A stretch of DNA of 64,000 nucleotides, taken from the NCBI GenBank assembly GCA_035462025.1, contig DATHUR010000127.1, forward strand, positions 1-64,000. Direction: 5' to 3'. Under the pieces are notes generated by a model, which made no database searches, was not told where the DNA came from, and worked only from the letters and a program-made list of their open reading frames with translations. The DNA is from Egicoccus sp035462025. Its GTDB lineage: Bacteria > Actinomycetota > Nitriliruptoria > Nitriliruptorales > Nitriliruptoraceae. Shown piece by piece: positions 48,878-57,209 of this stretch; position 1 is the stretch's first letter, and every line of letters begins with the position of its first letter. The position numbers and the translations under genes were made by a program.

Positions 48878-51255
48878 GCACGCGCCAGTTCGGCGTCGCC
48901 GTCGCACGGGTCGAGGACCCACGCCTGCTGCGCGGCGAGGGCCGCTACCTCGACGATCTCGGCCACGATGCGCTGGCGGTCGCGATCCTGCGCAGCCCGC
49001 ACGCCCACGCCCGCATCCTCGACATCGACGTCACCGACGCGCTCGACGTCGACGGGCTGGTCGCGATCTACACCTACGAGGACCTGCCGCCACGGCTGCA
49101 ACAGCCTCTGCCCCTGCTGATCCCGCATCCGGCGCTGACCGCGCCGGTCACGCAGAAGGTGCTGGCCGACGGCGAGGTCAACCACGTCGGCGAGGCGATC
49201 GCGATGATCGTCGCGACCGACCGCTACGTCGCCGAGGACGTCCTCGACCGCATCCGCGTCGATTTCGAGATCCTGCCCGCGGTGGTCGACCTCGAGGCCG
49301 CGGTCGCGGGCGGCGCCGACGTGCACGAGCAGGTGCCCGGCAACGTCGCCGCCGAACTGGTCCAGACGATCGGTGACGCGGGGGCGGCCATCGCCGCAGC
49401 ACCGCACCGCCTGAAGCTGCGGCTCGACATCGAACGCTCGGCGTCGACGCCGCTGGAGGGCCGCGGCGTCCACGCCCGCTGGGACCCCGACGACCGGCGG
49501 CTGCGCGTGCACACCTCGACCCAGGCGCCGACCAGCGTCCGGGCCGCGATCGCGACCTTCCTCGAACTCGACTTCGCGCAGGTCGACGTGGTCGTGCCCG
49601 ACGTCGGCGGCGGCTTCGGGGTCAAGATCATGCACCCCTGGCCCGAGGAGATCCTGGTGCCGTGGGCGGCGCGCCTGCTCGGCCGCGAGGTCAAGTTCAC
49701 CGAGGACCGCCACGAGCACTTCGTCTCGGCCAACCACGAGCGTGGCCAGGTCCAGTGGGTCGAGGTCGGCTTCGACGACGACGGCCGCATCCTCGGCCTC
49801 GACGTGACGTTCCTGCACGACCACGGCGCCTACATCCCGTACGGCCTGATCGTGCCGATCATCACCTCGACCCAGTTGCTCGGGCCGTACAAGATCGAGC
49901 ACTACCGGGTCGAGTTCCGCAGCGTCTACTCCAACAAGACCCCGGTCACGCCCTACCGCGGCGCCGGACGCCCGCAGGGCTGCTTCCTGATGGAGCGCAC
50001 GGTCGACGCGATCGCGACCGAACTGGACCTCGACCGGACCCTGGTCCGCGAGCGCAACTTCATCCAGCCCGCCGAGATGCCCTACGCGTTCGGGCTGATG
50101 TTCCAGGACGGCCGCGACTACACCTACGACTCGGGCGACTTCCCCGCGTCCCTGGCCAAACTCAAGGACCTCGTCGACTGGGACGGTTTCCCGGCCCGCA
50201 AGGCCGCGGCGGCCGCCGAGGGCCGACAGCTCGGCATCGGCCTGGCCTGCTACGTCGAGGGCACCGGCGTCGGCCCCTACGAGGGCGGCCACGTCCTGGT
50301 CGAACCCAACGGCACGGTGCAGGTCGCGACGGGCCTGAGCACCCAGGGCCAGGGGCACCAGACCGCGTTCGCGCAGATCGTGGCCGACGAACTCGGGGTC
50401 CCGTTCGAACAGGTCAAGGTCGTCACGGGCGACACCAGGCGGTTCCCGTATGCGGTCGGCACGTTCGCCTCGCGTGCCGCGGTGATGTCGGGCAACGCGG
50501 TCCACCTCGCGGCGAAGAAGGTGCGCGAGAAGGCGTTGCAGTTGGCGTCGGACGCGCTCGAGGTCGACGTCGAGGACCTCGAACTCGTCGACGGGCGGGT
50601 GCAGGTCACCGGCAGCCCCGACACGTCGCTGCCGCTGTCGATGCTGGCCACCCTGTCCAACCCGCTGCGCTACGCCTTCGACGAGCACGCCAAGGCCGCG
50701 ACCCAGTTCGCCGGCCCCAACGACCCGGACAAGCCCCCCGTCGCCGAGGGCCAGACGCCCGGACTCGAGGGCACCGACTACTACTCGCCGGTGCGGTCCA
50801 CGTTCGCCAACGGCATGCATGCGGTCGAGGTCGAGGTGGATCCGGCCACGTCCGACATCAAGGTGCTGCGCTACGCGGTCGTCCACGACTGCGGCAACCT
50901 GATCAACCCCACCATCGTCAGGGGCCAGGTCCTCGGCGGTGTCGCGCAGGGTGTCGGCGGCGCGCTGTACGAGAAGATGGCCTACGACGAACACGGCCAA
51001 CTGCTCAACGCCAGCTTCATGGACTTTCTGATGCCCTACGCGACCGAGATCCCGCCGGTCGAGATCGACCACCTCGAGACGCCGTCGCCGCTCAACCCGC
51101 TTGGCATCAAGGGCGCGGGCGAGGCGGGCGTCATCCCCGGGTCGGCCGCGATCGCCGCAGCCATCGAGGACGCGACCGGCGTCGCGGTCCGCGCCATGCC
51201 GATCTCCCCGTCGCAGTTGCACGAACTGCGCCTGGCCGCAGGAGGAACCACGTGA
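48874..51255 (+). CDS. molybdenum hydroxylase large subunit, form II / xanthine dehydrogenase-like
   Basis: Molybdopterin-cytosine-dinucleotide subunit, 793 aa. It hydroxylates a carbon next to nitrogen in a heterocycle or an aldehyde. Seen: substrate-channel region VGQ-like part near the start, GGGFGVKIMHPWPEE (about 245-259), the loop PYRGAGRPQG (about 360-369), GLSTQGQGHQTAFAQ and the catalytic Glu750 in IKGAGEAGVIPGS. The loop is the RGAGR of form II enzymes, not the Cys-containing loop of true CO dehydrogenase, so the substrate is not CO. With a nucleobase permease and ring-opening hydrolase nearby, a pyrimidine or purine is likely; uracil to barbiturate is one option. Confidence 0.9.
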   Translation: MSTRQFGVAVARVEDPRLLRGEGRYLDDLGHDALAVAILRSPHAHARILDIDVTDALDVDGLVAIYTYEDLPPRLQQPLPLLIPHPALTAPVTQKVLADGEVNHVGEAIAMIVATDRYVAEDVLDRIRVDFEILPAVVDLEAAVAGGADVHEQVPGNVAAELVQTIGDAGAAIAAAPHRLKLRLDIERSASTPLEGRGVHARWDPDDRRLRVHTSTQAPTSVRAAIATFLELDFAQVDVVVPDVGGGFGVKIMHPWPEEILVPWAARLLGREVKFTEDRHEHFVSANHERGQVQWVEVGFDDDGRILGLDVTFLHDHGAYIPYGLIVPIITSTQLLGPYKIEHYRVEFRSVYSNKTPVTPYRGAGRPQGCFLMERTVDAIATELDLDRTLVRERNFIQPAEMPYAFGLMFQDGRDYTYDSGDFPASLAKLKDLVDWDGFPARKAAAAAEGRQLGIGLACYVEGTGVGPYEGGHVLVEPNGTVQVATGLSTQGQGHQTAFAQIVADELGVPFEQVKVVTGDTRRFPYAVGTFASRAAVMSGNAVHLAAKKVREKALQLASDALEVDVEDLELVDGRVQVTGSPDTSLPLSMLATLSNPLRYAFDEHAKAATQFAGPNDPDKPPVAEGQTPGLEGTDYYSPVRSTFANGMHAVEVEVDPATSDIKVLRYAVVHDCGNLINPTIVRGQVLGGVAQGVGGALYEKMAYDEHGQLLNASFMDFLMPYATEIPPVEIDHLETPSPLNPLGIKGAGEAGVIPGSAAIAAAIEDATGVAVRAMPISPSQLHELRLAAGGTT

Positions 51256-51890
51256 AGGTCTCCGGGACCCACAACGTCGCCGCGTCACGCCAACAGGTGT
51301 GGGACGCGCTGCAGGATCCTGGGGTCCTGGCCCGCACCATCCCCGGGTGCGAGACGCTCGAGGTGACCGGCGAGGACGCGTACGCGGCCACGATCACCGC
51401 GGGGGTCGCCAGCGTCAAGGGGACCTACCAGGGGCAGGTCCGGCTCACCGACAAGTCCGCGCCGACGGGCTACCGCCTCCATGCCGAGGGCGCGGGCGCG
51501 CCGGGCACCATCCGCGCCGAGGCCGTCATCCGACTCGACCAGGTCGACGCGGACACCACCTGCGTCGTCTACGAGGCTGACGCGGTGATCGGCGGCATGA
51601 TCGGCGGCGTCGGCCAGCGCATGATTGCCGGCGTGGCCAAGAAGACGGCCGGCGACTTCTTCGCCGCGATCGAACGCGAACTGCTCGGCGGCCCCGTCGT
51701 CAGCACCCCGGCCGTGACAGCGGCTGCGCCGGCTGCGGCGGCGGAGGTCGGCCGGGTGTTCTCGGGGGCGCCGGTCAGCGTGGCGGCACCCCGCGACGCG
51801 GGCCGCCTGGTCGGCCTGCTCGCCGCGTTCGGGCTCGGCGCGCTGGTTGCGCTGGCGGGGGTGCTCGTCGGCCGTCGCATGCGCCCGTGA
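51252..51890 (+). CDS. CoxG-like SRPBCC protein with C-terminal membrane anchor
   Basis: Protein of 212 aa. Residues 1-145 are an SRPBCC (START-like) domain of the CoxG group: VSGTHNVAASRQQVWDALQD, LARTIPGCETLE, ITAGVASVKGTYQGQVRL and VGQRMIAGVAKKTAGDFFAAI. An Ala/Pro/Val linker and a hydrophobic helix follow (about 186-208; LLAAFGLGALVALAGVLVG) with a short basic end. CoxG recruits the Mo hydroxylase to the membrane and can deliver electrons via quinone. Its presence suggests that this enzyme feeds the respiratory chain. Overlaps both neighbours by 4 nt. Confidence 0.9.
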   Translation: MKVSGTHNVAASRQQVWDALQDPGVLARTIPGCETLEVTGEDAYAATITAGVASVKGTYQGQVRLTDKSAPTGYRLHAEGAGAPGTIRAEAVIRLDQVDADTTCVVYEADAVIGGMIGGVGQRMIAGVAKKTAGDFFAAIERELLGGPVVSTPAVTAAAPAAAAEVGRVFSGAPVSVAAPRDAGRLVGLLAAFGLGALVALAGVLVGRRMRP

Positions 51891-53191
51891 GCGCGACCAC
51901 GCTGCGCACCGTCGCCGGCATCCGTGCCGCGCTCGAGGCGGGCGAGGTCTCGGTCGTCGAGGTCGTGCAGGACCACCTCGACGCCATCTCGCGCCGCGAG
52001 GACGACCTGCGTGCCTGGGCGCACCTCGACCCCGAACTCGCCCTGGCACGCGCCCGGGCCCTGGACGCGCTCCCGGCCGATGCCCACGGGCCCCTGCACG
52101 GTGTCCCGGTCGGTGTGAAGGACATCGTCGACACCGACGACCAGCCGACAGAGCACGGCTCGCCGATCTACGCCGGCCGCCGACCGTCCGCCGACGCCAC
52201 CGCTGTCGCCCGGTTGCGCGACGCCGGTGCCGTGATCCTCGGCAAGACCGTCACGACCGAGTTCGCCCTGTTCCAGCCGGGCCCGACCCGCAACCCGCAC
52301 GACCTCTCACGCACGCCGGGCGGCTCGTCGAGCGGTTCTGCGGCGGCGGTCGGCGCGGGCACGCTGCCACTGGCGATCGGCACGCAGACGGCCGGCTCGG
52401 TGGTCCGCCCGGCATCGTTCTGCGGCGTCGTCGGCGCCAAGCCCACCTTCGGGGCGGTCCCACTCGACGGCGTGAAGCTGTGCTCGCACAGCCTCGACAC
52501 GGTCGGCCTGCTCGGCAGCGACGTCGAGGGTGTCGCGCTCGGCCTCGGCGTCATGGCCGACGACCCGGACGGGTTCGTGCCCGCCGACCTCGGGCCGCGA
52601 CCCCGCATCGGGTTCGTGCGCACGCCGTGGTGGCACGACGTCGAACGCAGCGCCCGGCACCGCATCGCCGACGCGGTCGAGCGCCTGGCCGGTGACGTCG
52701 AGGTGGTCGAGGTCACGCTGCCGCCGGCGTTCGCCGGCCTCGTCGATGCGCAGCAGGTCGTGATGGGCGCGGAGGTCCTCAGTGCTCTCGTCGACGAGAT
52801 CGCCGGACACCCCGGTCAACTGAGCGCTCGGCTGCGGGCCTACCTCGACGACGCGCGGCAACTGGTCGACGACTACACAGACGCCCTGGCGCTGCGCGAG
52901 ACCTGCCGCCGGGAACTCCCCGAGGTGTTCGCACAGGCCGACGTGCTGCTCGCGCCGAGCGTGCTCGGCGAGGCACCCGACGCCGCGACGACCGGCGACC
53001 CGATGCTGTGCCGGGCCTGGACGCTGCTGGGCACACCGACCGTCTCCGTCCCCGGGCTGACCGGCGCCGACGGGCTGCCGCTGGGCGTGCAGACCATCGC
53101 CCGGCCGGGGGACGACGCCCGGGCGCTCGGGGCGGCGCGGCTGCTCGCCGGCCTGCTGTCGGACATGACCACGAGGAACGACCGTGCCTGA
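51887..53191 (+). CDS. amidase-signature family hydrolase
   Basis: Protein of 434 aa. The Ser-cisSer-Lys triad can be placed: Lys78 in GVPVGVKDIVD, the Gly/Ser-rich loop TPGGSSSGSAAAVGAG (about 143-158) with the cis-Ser near 148, and nucleophile Ser171 in GTQTAGSVVRPASFCG. Family members hydrolyse amides such as malonamate, biuret, allophanate or aryl amides. Here it lies between the Mo hydroxylase and HyuAB in one operon. Its shape recalls malonamidase E2 and allophanate hydrolase N-domains. A role in removing the last amide nitrogen of a ring-opened pyrimidine is inference. GTG start overlaps coxG-like stop. Confidence 0.88.
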   Translation: MSATTLRTVAGIRAALEAGEVSVVEVVQDHLDAISRREDDLRAWAHLDPELALARARALDALPADAHGPLHGVPVGVKDIVDTDDQPTEHGSPIYAGRRPSADATAVARLRDAGAVILGKTVTTEFALFQPGPTRNPHDLSRTPGGSSSGSAAAVGAGTLPLAIGTQTAGSVVRPASFCGVVGAKPTFGAVPLDGVKLCSHSLDTVGLLGSDVEGVALGLGVMADDPDGFVPADLGPRPRIGFVRTPWWHDVERSARHRIADAVERLAGDVEVVEVTLPPAFAGLVDAQQVVMGAEVLSALVDEIAGHPGQLSARLRAYLDDARQLVDDYTDALALRETCRRELPEVFAQADVLLAPSVLGEAPDAATTGDPMLCRAWTLLGTPTVSVPGLTGADGLPLGVQTIARPGDDARALGAARLLAGLLSDMTTRNDRA

Positions 53192-55310
53192 CTCCTCCGC
53201 TGCCGCCCGCGGTGTCCGCATCGGCATCGACACCGGCGGCACGTTCACCGACGTCGTCGCCGTCGAAGCCGGCACCGGCCGCATCGTGACGACCAAGACC
53301 CCCTCGACCCCCGCCGATCCGTCCATCGGGTTCCTCGACGGCGTCCGCAAGGTGCTCGACATCCTCGGCGCGAGCGGCGACGACGTCACCGGCGTCTCGC
53401 ACGGCACGACGGTCGCGACCAACGCGCTGCTCGAGGACGCCGTCGAACGGGTCGGCCTGATCACCACCGAGGGCTACCGCCACATCCTCGAGATCGCCCG
53501 GCAGTCCGTGCCCGACGGCTACGGCAACAGCTACTTCTGGATCAAGCCCGACCGGATCGTCCCGGTCGACCTGGTCCGCGAGGTCGGCGGTCGCCTCGAC
53601 CACACCGGCGCCGAGGTGCGCCCGTTCGACGAGGCCGGCGCCGCCGAGGTGGCGCGCTGGTTCCGCGACCGGGGCATCGACACCATCGGCGTGTGCCTGC
53701 TGCACAGCTACGCCGACGACGACCACGAACGCCGCCTGCGCGACATCCTGCTCGCCGAGCACCCGGACGCGGTCGTGTCGCTGTCGAGCGAGGTGCTGCG
53801 CGAGTACCGCGAGTACGAGCGCACCGTCACCACCCTGGTCGACGCGTCGGTCAAGCCGAAGGTGACCCGCTACGTCCGCAACATCGCCGCCCGCCTCGAC
53901 GAGGCGACAGGGGGTGGACGGGACGTCCCCTTCTACGTGATGAAGTCCAACGGCGGGGTGATCAGCGGCGACGAGGTGGTCCACCAGCCGATCACCACGG
54001 TGCTGTCCGGGCCGGCCGCGGGCGCGCTGGGCGCGGCGCTGGTCGCCGGCGAGGCGGGCTACGACAAGCTGTTGACCTGCGACGGCGGCGGCACGTCGAC
54101 CGACGTGTCGGTCGTGCTCGGGGGCGAACCGACGTTGACCACCGAGGGGTCCGTCGGCCGCTTCCCGTCGAAGATCCCGATGATCGACATCGTCACGGTG
54201 GGCGCGGGTGGCGGCTCGATCGCCTGGATCAGCCCCGAGGGGACGCTGAAGGTCGGCCCACGCTCGGCCGGCGCGGACCCGGGACCGATCTGTTACAGCA
54301 AGGGCGGGGCCGAACCGACCGTCACCGACGCCCACGTGTTCCTCGGCCGCATCCCGCCCCACCTGCTGGGCGGCGAGATCCCGCTGGACCGCGACGCGGC
54401 CCGTGAGGGGGTCGAGATCCTGGCCGGCAAGCTCGGCCTGTCACCCGAGGACGCCGCGCGCGGCATCCTCGAGATCTCGGCCTGGAACCAGGCCAACGCG
54501 ATCCGTCAGGTCACGGTCAAGCGCGGCCTCGACGTGCGCGACTTCACGATGGCGGCGTTCGGGGGCTCCGGCCCGTTGCTGGTGTGCCGGCTGATCGACA
54601 TCCTCGGCCTGCCCGCCACGATCGTGCCGCGCGACCCCGGCAACCTGTCGGCGTTCGGTCTGCTGACCGTCGACGTCAAGAACGACTACGTGCAGACCCA
54701 TGTCGTGCGCGACGACGTGGTCGACCGTGACGAGTTGGCGGCCGTGTATGCCGCCCTGCAGACCCGGGCGGCGGACGCGCTGGACCGCGAGGGGTTCGAC
54801 CGCGGCGTCCACCGCTACGTCCGCACCGCCGACCTGCGCTACGACGGCCAGGCGTTCGAGGTCCGCGTGCCCGCGCCGGACGGGCCGATCGACGAGTCGT
54901 TCCAGCGCGCCGTCGTCGACGCCTTCCACGACGAGCACGAGCGCCTGTACGGCTACGCCTACCGGCCCGACCCGGAGCTGTCGGGCAGCGAGCACCGCCA
55001 CCGCCACCCGGTCGAGTGGGTCAACCTGCGCGTCACCGGTGTCGGCCCGATCCCACGCCCGTCGCTGCCCCACCTCGACGCCGGCGACGGCGACCCGGCA
55101 CGGGCACGCACCGGGACCCGGCCGGTCGTGTTCGACGCCGACGCGGTCGAGACCGCCGTCTACGACCGCGACCGCCTGCTGGCCGGCGACGTAATCACCG
55201 GTCCGGCCATCGTCGAGGAGTTCGGCTCGACCGTGCCCGTCCATCCCGGCTTCGTCGCCCGTGTCGACGACCTCGCCAACCTCGTCATCACCGCGGAGGG
55301 CGCCCGATGA
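53184..55310 (+). CDS. hyuA: hydantoinase/oxoprolinase subunit A (HyuA)
   Basis: Protein of 708 aa with an actin-like ATPase fold. Seen: phosphate-1 loop RIGIDTGGTFTDVVAVE (about 12-28), SHGTTVATNALLE (about 72-84), GPAAGALGA, CDGGGTSTDVSVVLGG (phosphate-2) and FGGSGPLLVCRL (about 456-467). HyuA with HyuB catalyses ATP-dependent opening of cyclic imides and hydantoins (N-methylhydantoinase, 5-oxoprolinase) or carboxylation of ketones. GTG start overlaps the amidase by 8 nt. The substrate is probably a cyclic ureide in this context, but carboxylase activity cannot be excluded. Confidence 0.92.
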   Translation: MPDSSAAARGVRIGIDTGGTFTDVVAVEAGTGRIVTTKTPSTPADPSIGFLDGVRKVLDILGASGDDVTGVSHGTTVATNALLEDAVERVGLITTEGYRHILEIARQSVPDGYGNSYFWIKPDRIVPVDLVREVGGRLDHTGAEVRPFDEAGAAEVARWFRDRGIDTIGVCLLHSYADDDHERRLRDILLAEHPDAVVSLSSEVLREYREYERTVTTLVDASVKPKVTRYVRNIAARLDEATGGGRDVPFYVMKSNGGVISGDEVVHQPITTVLSGPAAGALGAALVAGEAGYDKLLTCDGGGTSTDVSVVLGGEPTLTTEGSVGRFPSKIPMIDIVTVGAGGGSIAWISPEGTLKVGPRSAGADPGPICYSKGGAEPTVTDAHVFLGRIPPHLLGGEIPLDRDAAREGVEILAGKLGLSPEDAARGILEISAWNQANAIRQVTVKRGLDVRDFTMAAFGGSGPLLVCRLIDILGLPATIVPRDPGNLSAFGLLTVDVKNDYVQTHVVRDDVVDRDELAAVYAALQTRAADALDREGFDRGVHRYVRTADLRYDGQAFEVRVPAPDGPIDESFQRAVVDAFHDEHERLYGYAYRPDPELSGSEHRHRHPVEWVNLRVTGVGPIPRPSLPHLDAGDGDPARARTGTRPVVFDADAVETAVYDRDRLLAGDVITGPAIVEEFGSTVPVHPGFVARVDDLANLVITAEGAR

Positions 55311-57187
55311 CCGTGACCGACCTCGCCCCCGGTGCCGTCGACCCGATCGTGCTCGAGATCGTGCAGGGCACCCTCGCATCGATCGAGAAGGAGGTCGAGG
55401 ACGCGATCGGTCGCACGTCGCGCTCGCCGATGATCCGCGACGCCCACGACTACCGCGCCGGCATCCACGACGCGAAGCTGCGCAAGCTGACCGGCCGCTC
55501 GTACTCGGCACTGGTGCACCCGGTGGCACGCGACTTCCCGCTGCACACCATGCGGCCGGGCGACGTGTTCTTCCACAACGACGTCTACCTGTCCGAGGGT
55601 GGCATCGGCCACCTGCCCGACCTGTGCGTCACCGTCCCCGTCTTCCACGACGAGCGGGTCGTCGCGTTCGTGCAGGCCTTCGGCCACCACGACGACATCG
55701 GCGGCGGTGTGCCCGGATCGATGCCGTCGGGGGCCCGCAGCGTGTTCGAGGAGGGCCTGATGGTCCCCCCGATCAAGCTGTGGGACCAGGGCGTGCCCAA
55801 CCAGGCCGCGCTGACGATCATGACCCGCAACTCGCGCATGCCCGAGTCGCTGGCGGGCGACCTCGACGCCGAGTGCTCGGCGTGTCTGATGGGTTCGCGT
55901 CGCCTGTCGGAGGTGTTCGAGCGCTATGGGGTCGAGACCGTCGAGGCCTGCTTCGACGCGATCGTGGCCAACAACACCGACACCTACCGGCGCGAGATCC
56001 TGCCCAAGATCCCCGACGGCACCTACGTGTGGGAGGACTACGCCGAGCACGACGGTGTCGACGAACCCAGGCTCCACCGTCAGCGCATCACCCTGACCAA
56101 GGAGGGGGGCGACACCGACGCCGCGCGGCTGGTCATCGACTTCACCGGCACCTCGCCGCAGGCCAAGGGGCCGATCAACCACTGCGGCGACTACGCCGAC
56201 GGCAACTTCCTCAAGAAGTGGCTGGCGCCGATCCTGCGCAACCTCGCCGACACCCCCGAGCGGATGGCCGAACTCGACGTCAACGAGGGCATCGTCGACC
56301 TGATCGAGATGCGCTTCCCCGACAAGGGCACGCTGCTGACCCCGATCTTCCCGGCCCCGACCAACGCGCGGACGTTCGTGATCCTGCGCCTGCTCGGCGT
56401 CCTGGCCGGCGTGCTCGCCAAGGCCACGGGCGGTCGTATGCCGGCCGACCAGGAGACGATCCGCTACACGGGCGTGTACGGCACCCGGGCCGACGGCACC
56501 TCGTACCTGATGCGCGAGGTGCTCGGCGGCGGGTCGGGGGGGCGCTACTACTCCGACGGCGAGGACACGATCCACGTCGTGCCCGATTCGCGCAACCTGC
56601 CCAGCGAGTTCACCGAGTCCCGCTTCCCGTTCCGCGTCGAACGGCTCGGCCTGGCGATCGACTCGGGCGGGCCCGGGCAGTACCGCGGCGGCCTCGGCTA
56701 CGACAAGTGGATCCGCATGCTCGAGGACGCCTCGTTCATGTCGATCGCCGACCGCTCGATCCTGTCGTGCTGGGGCGTCAACGGTGGCCGCGCCGGTGCC
56801 CCGTTCCGTGTCACGGTCGACCCCGGCGGTCCGAACGAGCGCGAACTCGAGGGTCTGGTCGACGACGAGCCGATCGCCGCCGGCGAGGTGATCCGCATCC
56901 GCACGACCGGCGGCGGCGGCTGGGGCGACCCGCTGGAACGCGACGTCGACCTCGTCGTCCGCGACGTGCAGTGGGGCAAGATCAGTCGCGACGGCGCCCG
57001 CGACGACTACGGCGTGGTGGTCACCGGGTCCGACGACGACCCACGAGCCGACCACGACGCCTCGGTCGCCCTGCGTGCGAGGCTGCGCGAGGAGCGCGGC
57101 GAGCAGCCGGCGTTCTTCGACCGCGGTCCCGGTTACGCGACCCTGGATCCCGACGGCCGTGCCTACCCCGACGTCGACCTGCGCTGA
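55307..57187 (+). CDS. hyuB: hydantoinase/oxoprolinase subunit B (HyuB)
   Basis: Protein of 626 aa, slightly longer than many HyuB proteins. The family order is visible: DPIVLEIVQGTLASIEKEVE at the N terminus, then RPGDVFFHNDVYLSEGGIGH, LPDLCVTVPVFHDERVVAFV, a long middle with RLVIDFTGTSPQAKGPIN, a region GGSGGRYYSDGEDT, and the glycine-rich end RTTGGGGWGDPLERD. It is the partner of HyuA in ATP-dependent ring opening or carboxylation. ATG overlaps the hyuA stop (ATGA). Last gene of the operon; a 22-bp gap separates it from the convergent cydDC. Confidence 0.92.
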   Translation: MTVTDLAPGAVDPIVLEIVQGTLASIEKEVEDAIGRTSRSPMIRDAHDYRAGIHDAKLRKLTGRSYSALVHPVARDFPLHTMRPGDVFFHNDVYLSEGGIGHLPDLCVTVPVFHDERVVAFVQAFGHHDDIGGGVPGSMPSGARSVFEEGLMVPPIKLWDQGVPNQAALTIMTRNSRMPESLAGDLDAECSACLMGSRRLSEVFERYGVETVEACFDAIVANNTDTYRREILPKIPDGTYVWEDYAEHDGVDEPRLHRQRITLTKEGGDTDAARLVIDFTGTSPQAKGPINHCGDYADGNFLKKWLAPILRNLADTPERMAELDVNEGIVDLIEMRFPDKGTLLTPIFPAPTNARTFVILRLLGVLAGVLAKATGGRMPADQETIRYTGVYGTRADGTSYLMREVLGGGSGGRYYSDGEDTIHVVPDSRNLPSEFTESRFPFRVERLGLAIDSGGPGQYRGGLGYDKWIRMLEDASFMSIADRSILSCWGVNGGRAGAPFRVTVDPGGPNERELEGLVDDEPIAAGEVIRIRTTGGGGWGDPLERDVDLVVRDVQWGKISRDGARDDYGVVVTGSDDDPRADHDASVALRARLREERGEQPAFFDRGPGYATLDPDGRAYPDVDLR

Positions 57188-57209
57188 GGCCGATCGGGTG
57201 TCCGTGCGG

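Noticed and set aside
47475..51255. Aerobic carbon monoxide dehydrogenase
   Set aside because: The gene order and CoxG look similar, but the large subunit has RGAGR, not the Cys-containing form I loop, and no CoxD/E/F maturation genes are near.
48784..51288. Minus-strand open frame of 834 codons opposite the Mo hydroxylase large subunit
   Set aside because: A GC-rich shadow frame. The plus strand carries all eight FeS cysteines and the Mo-site motifs.
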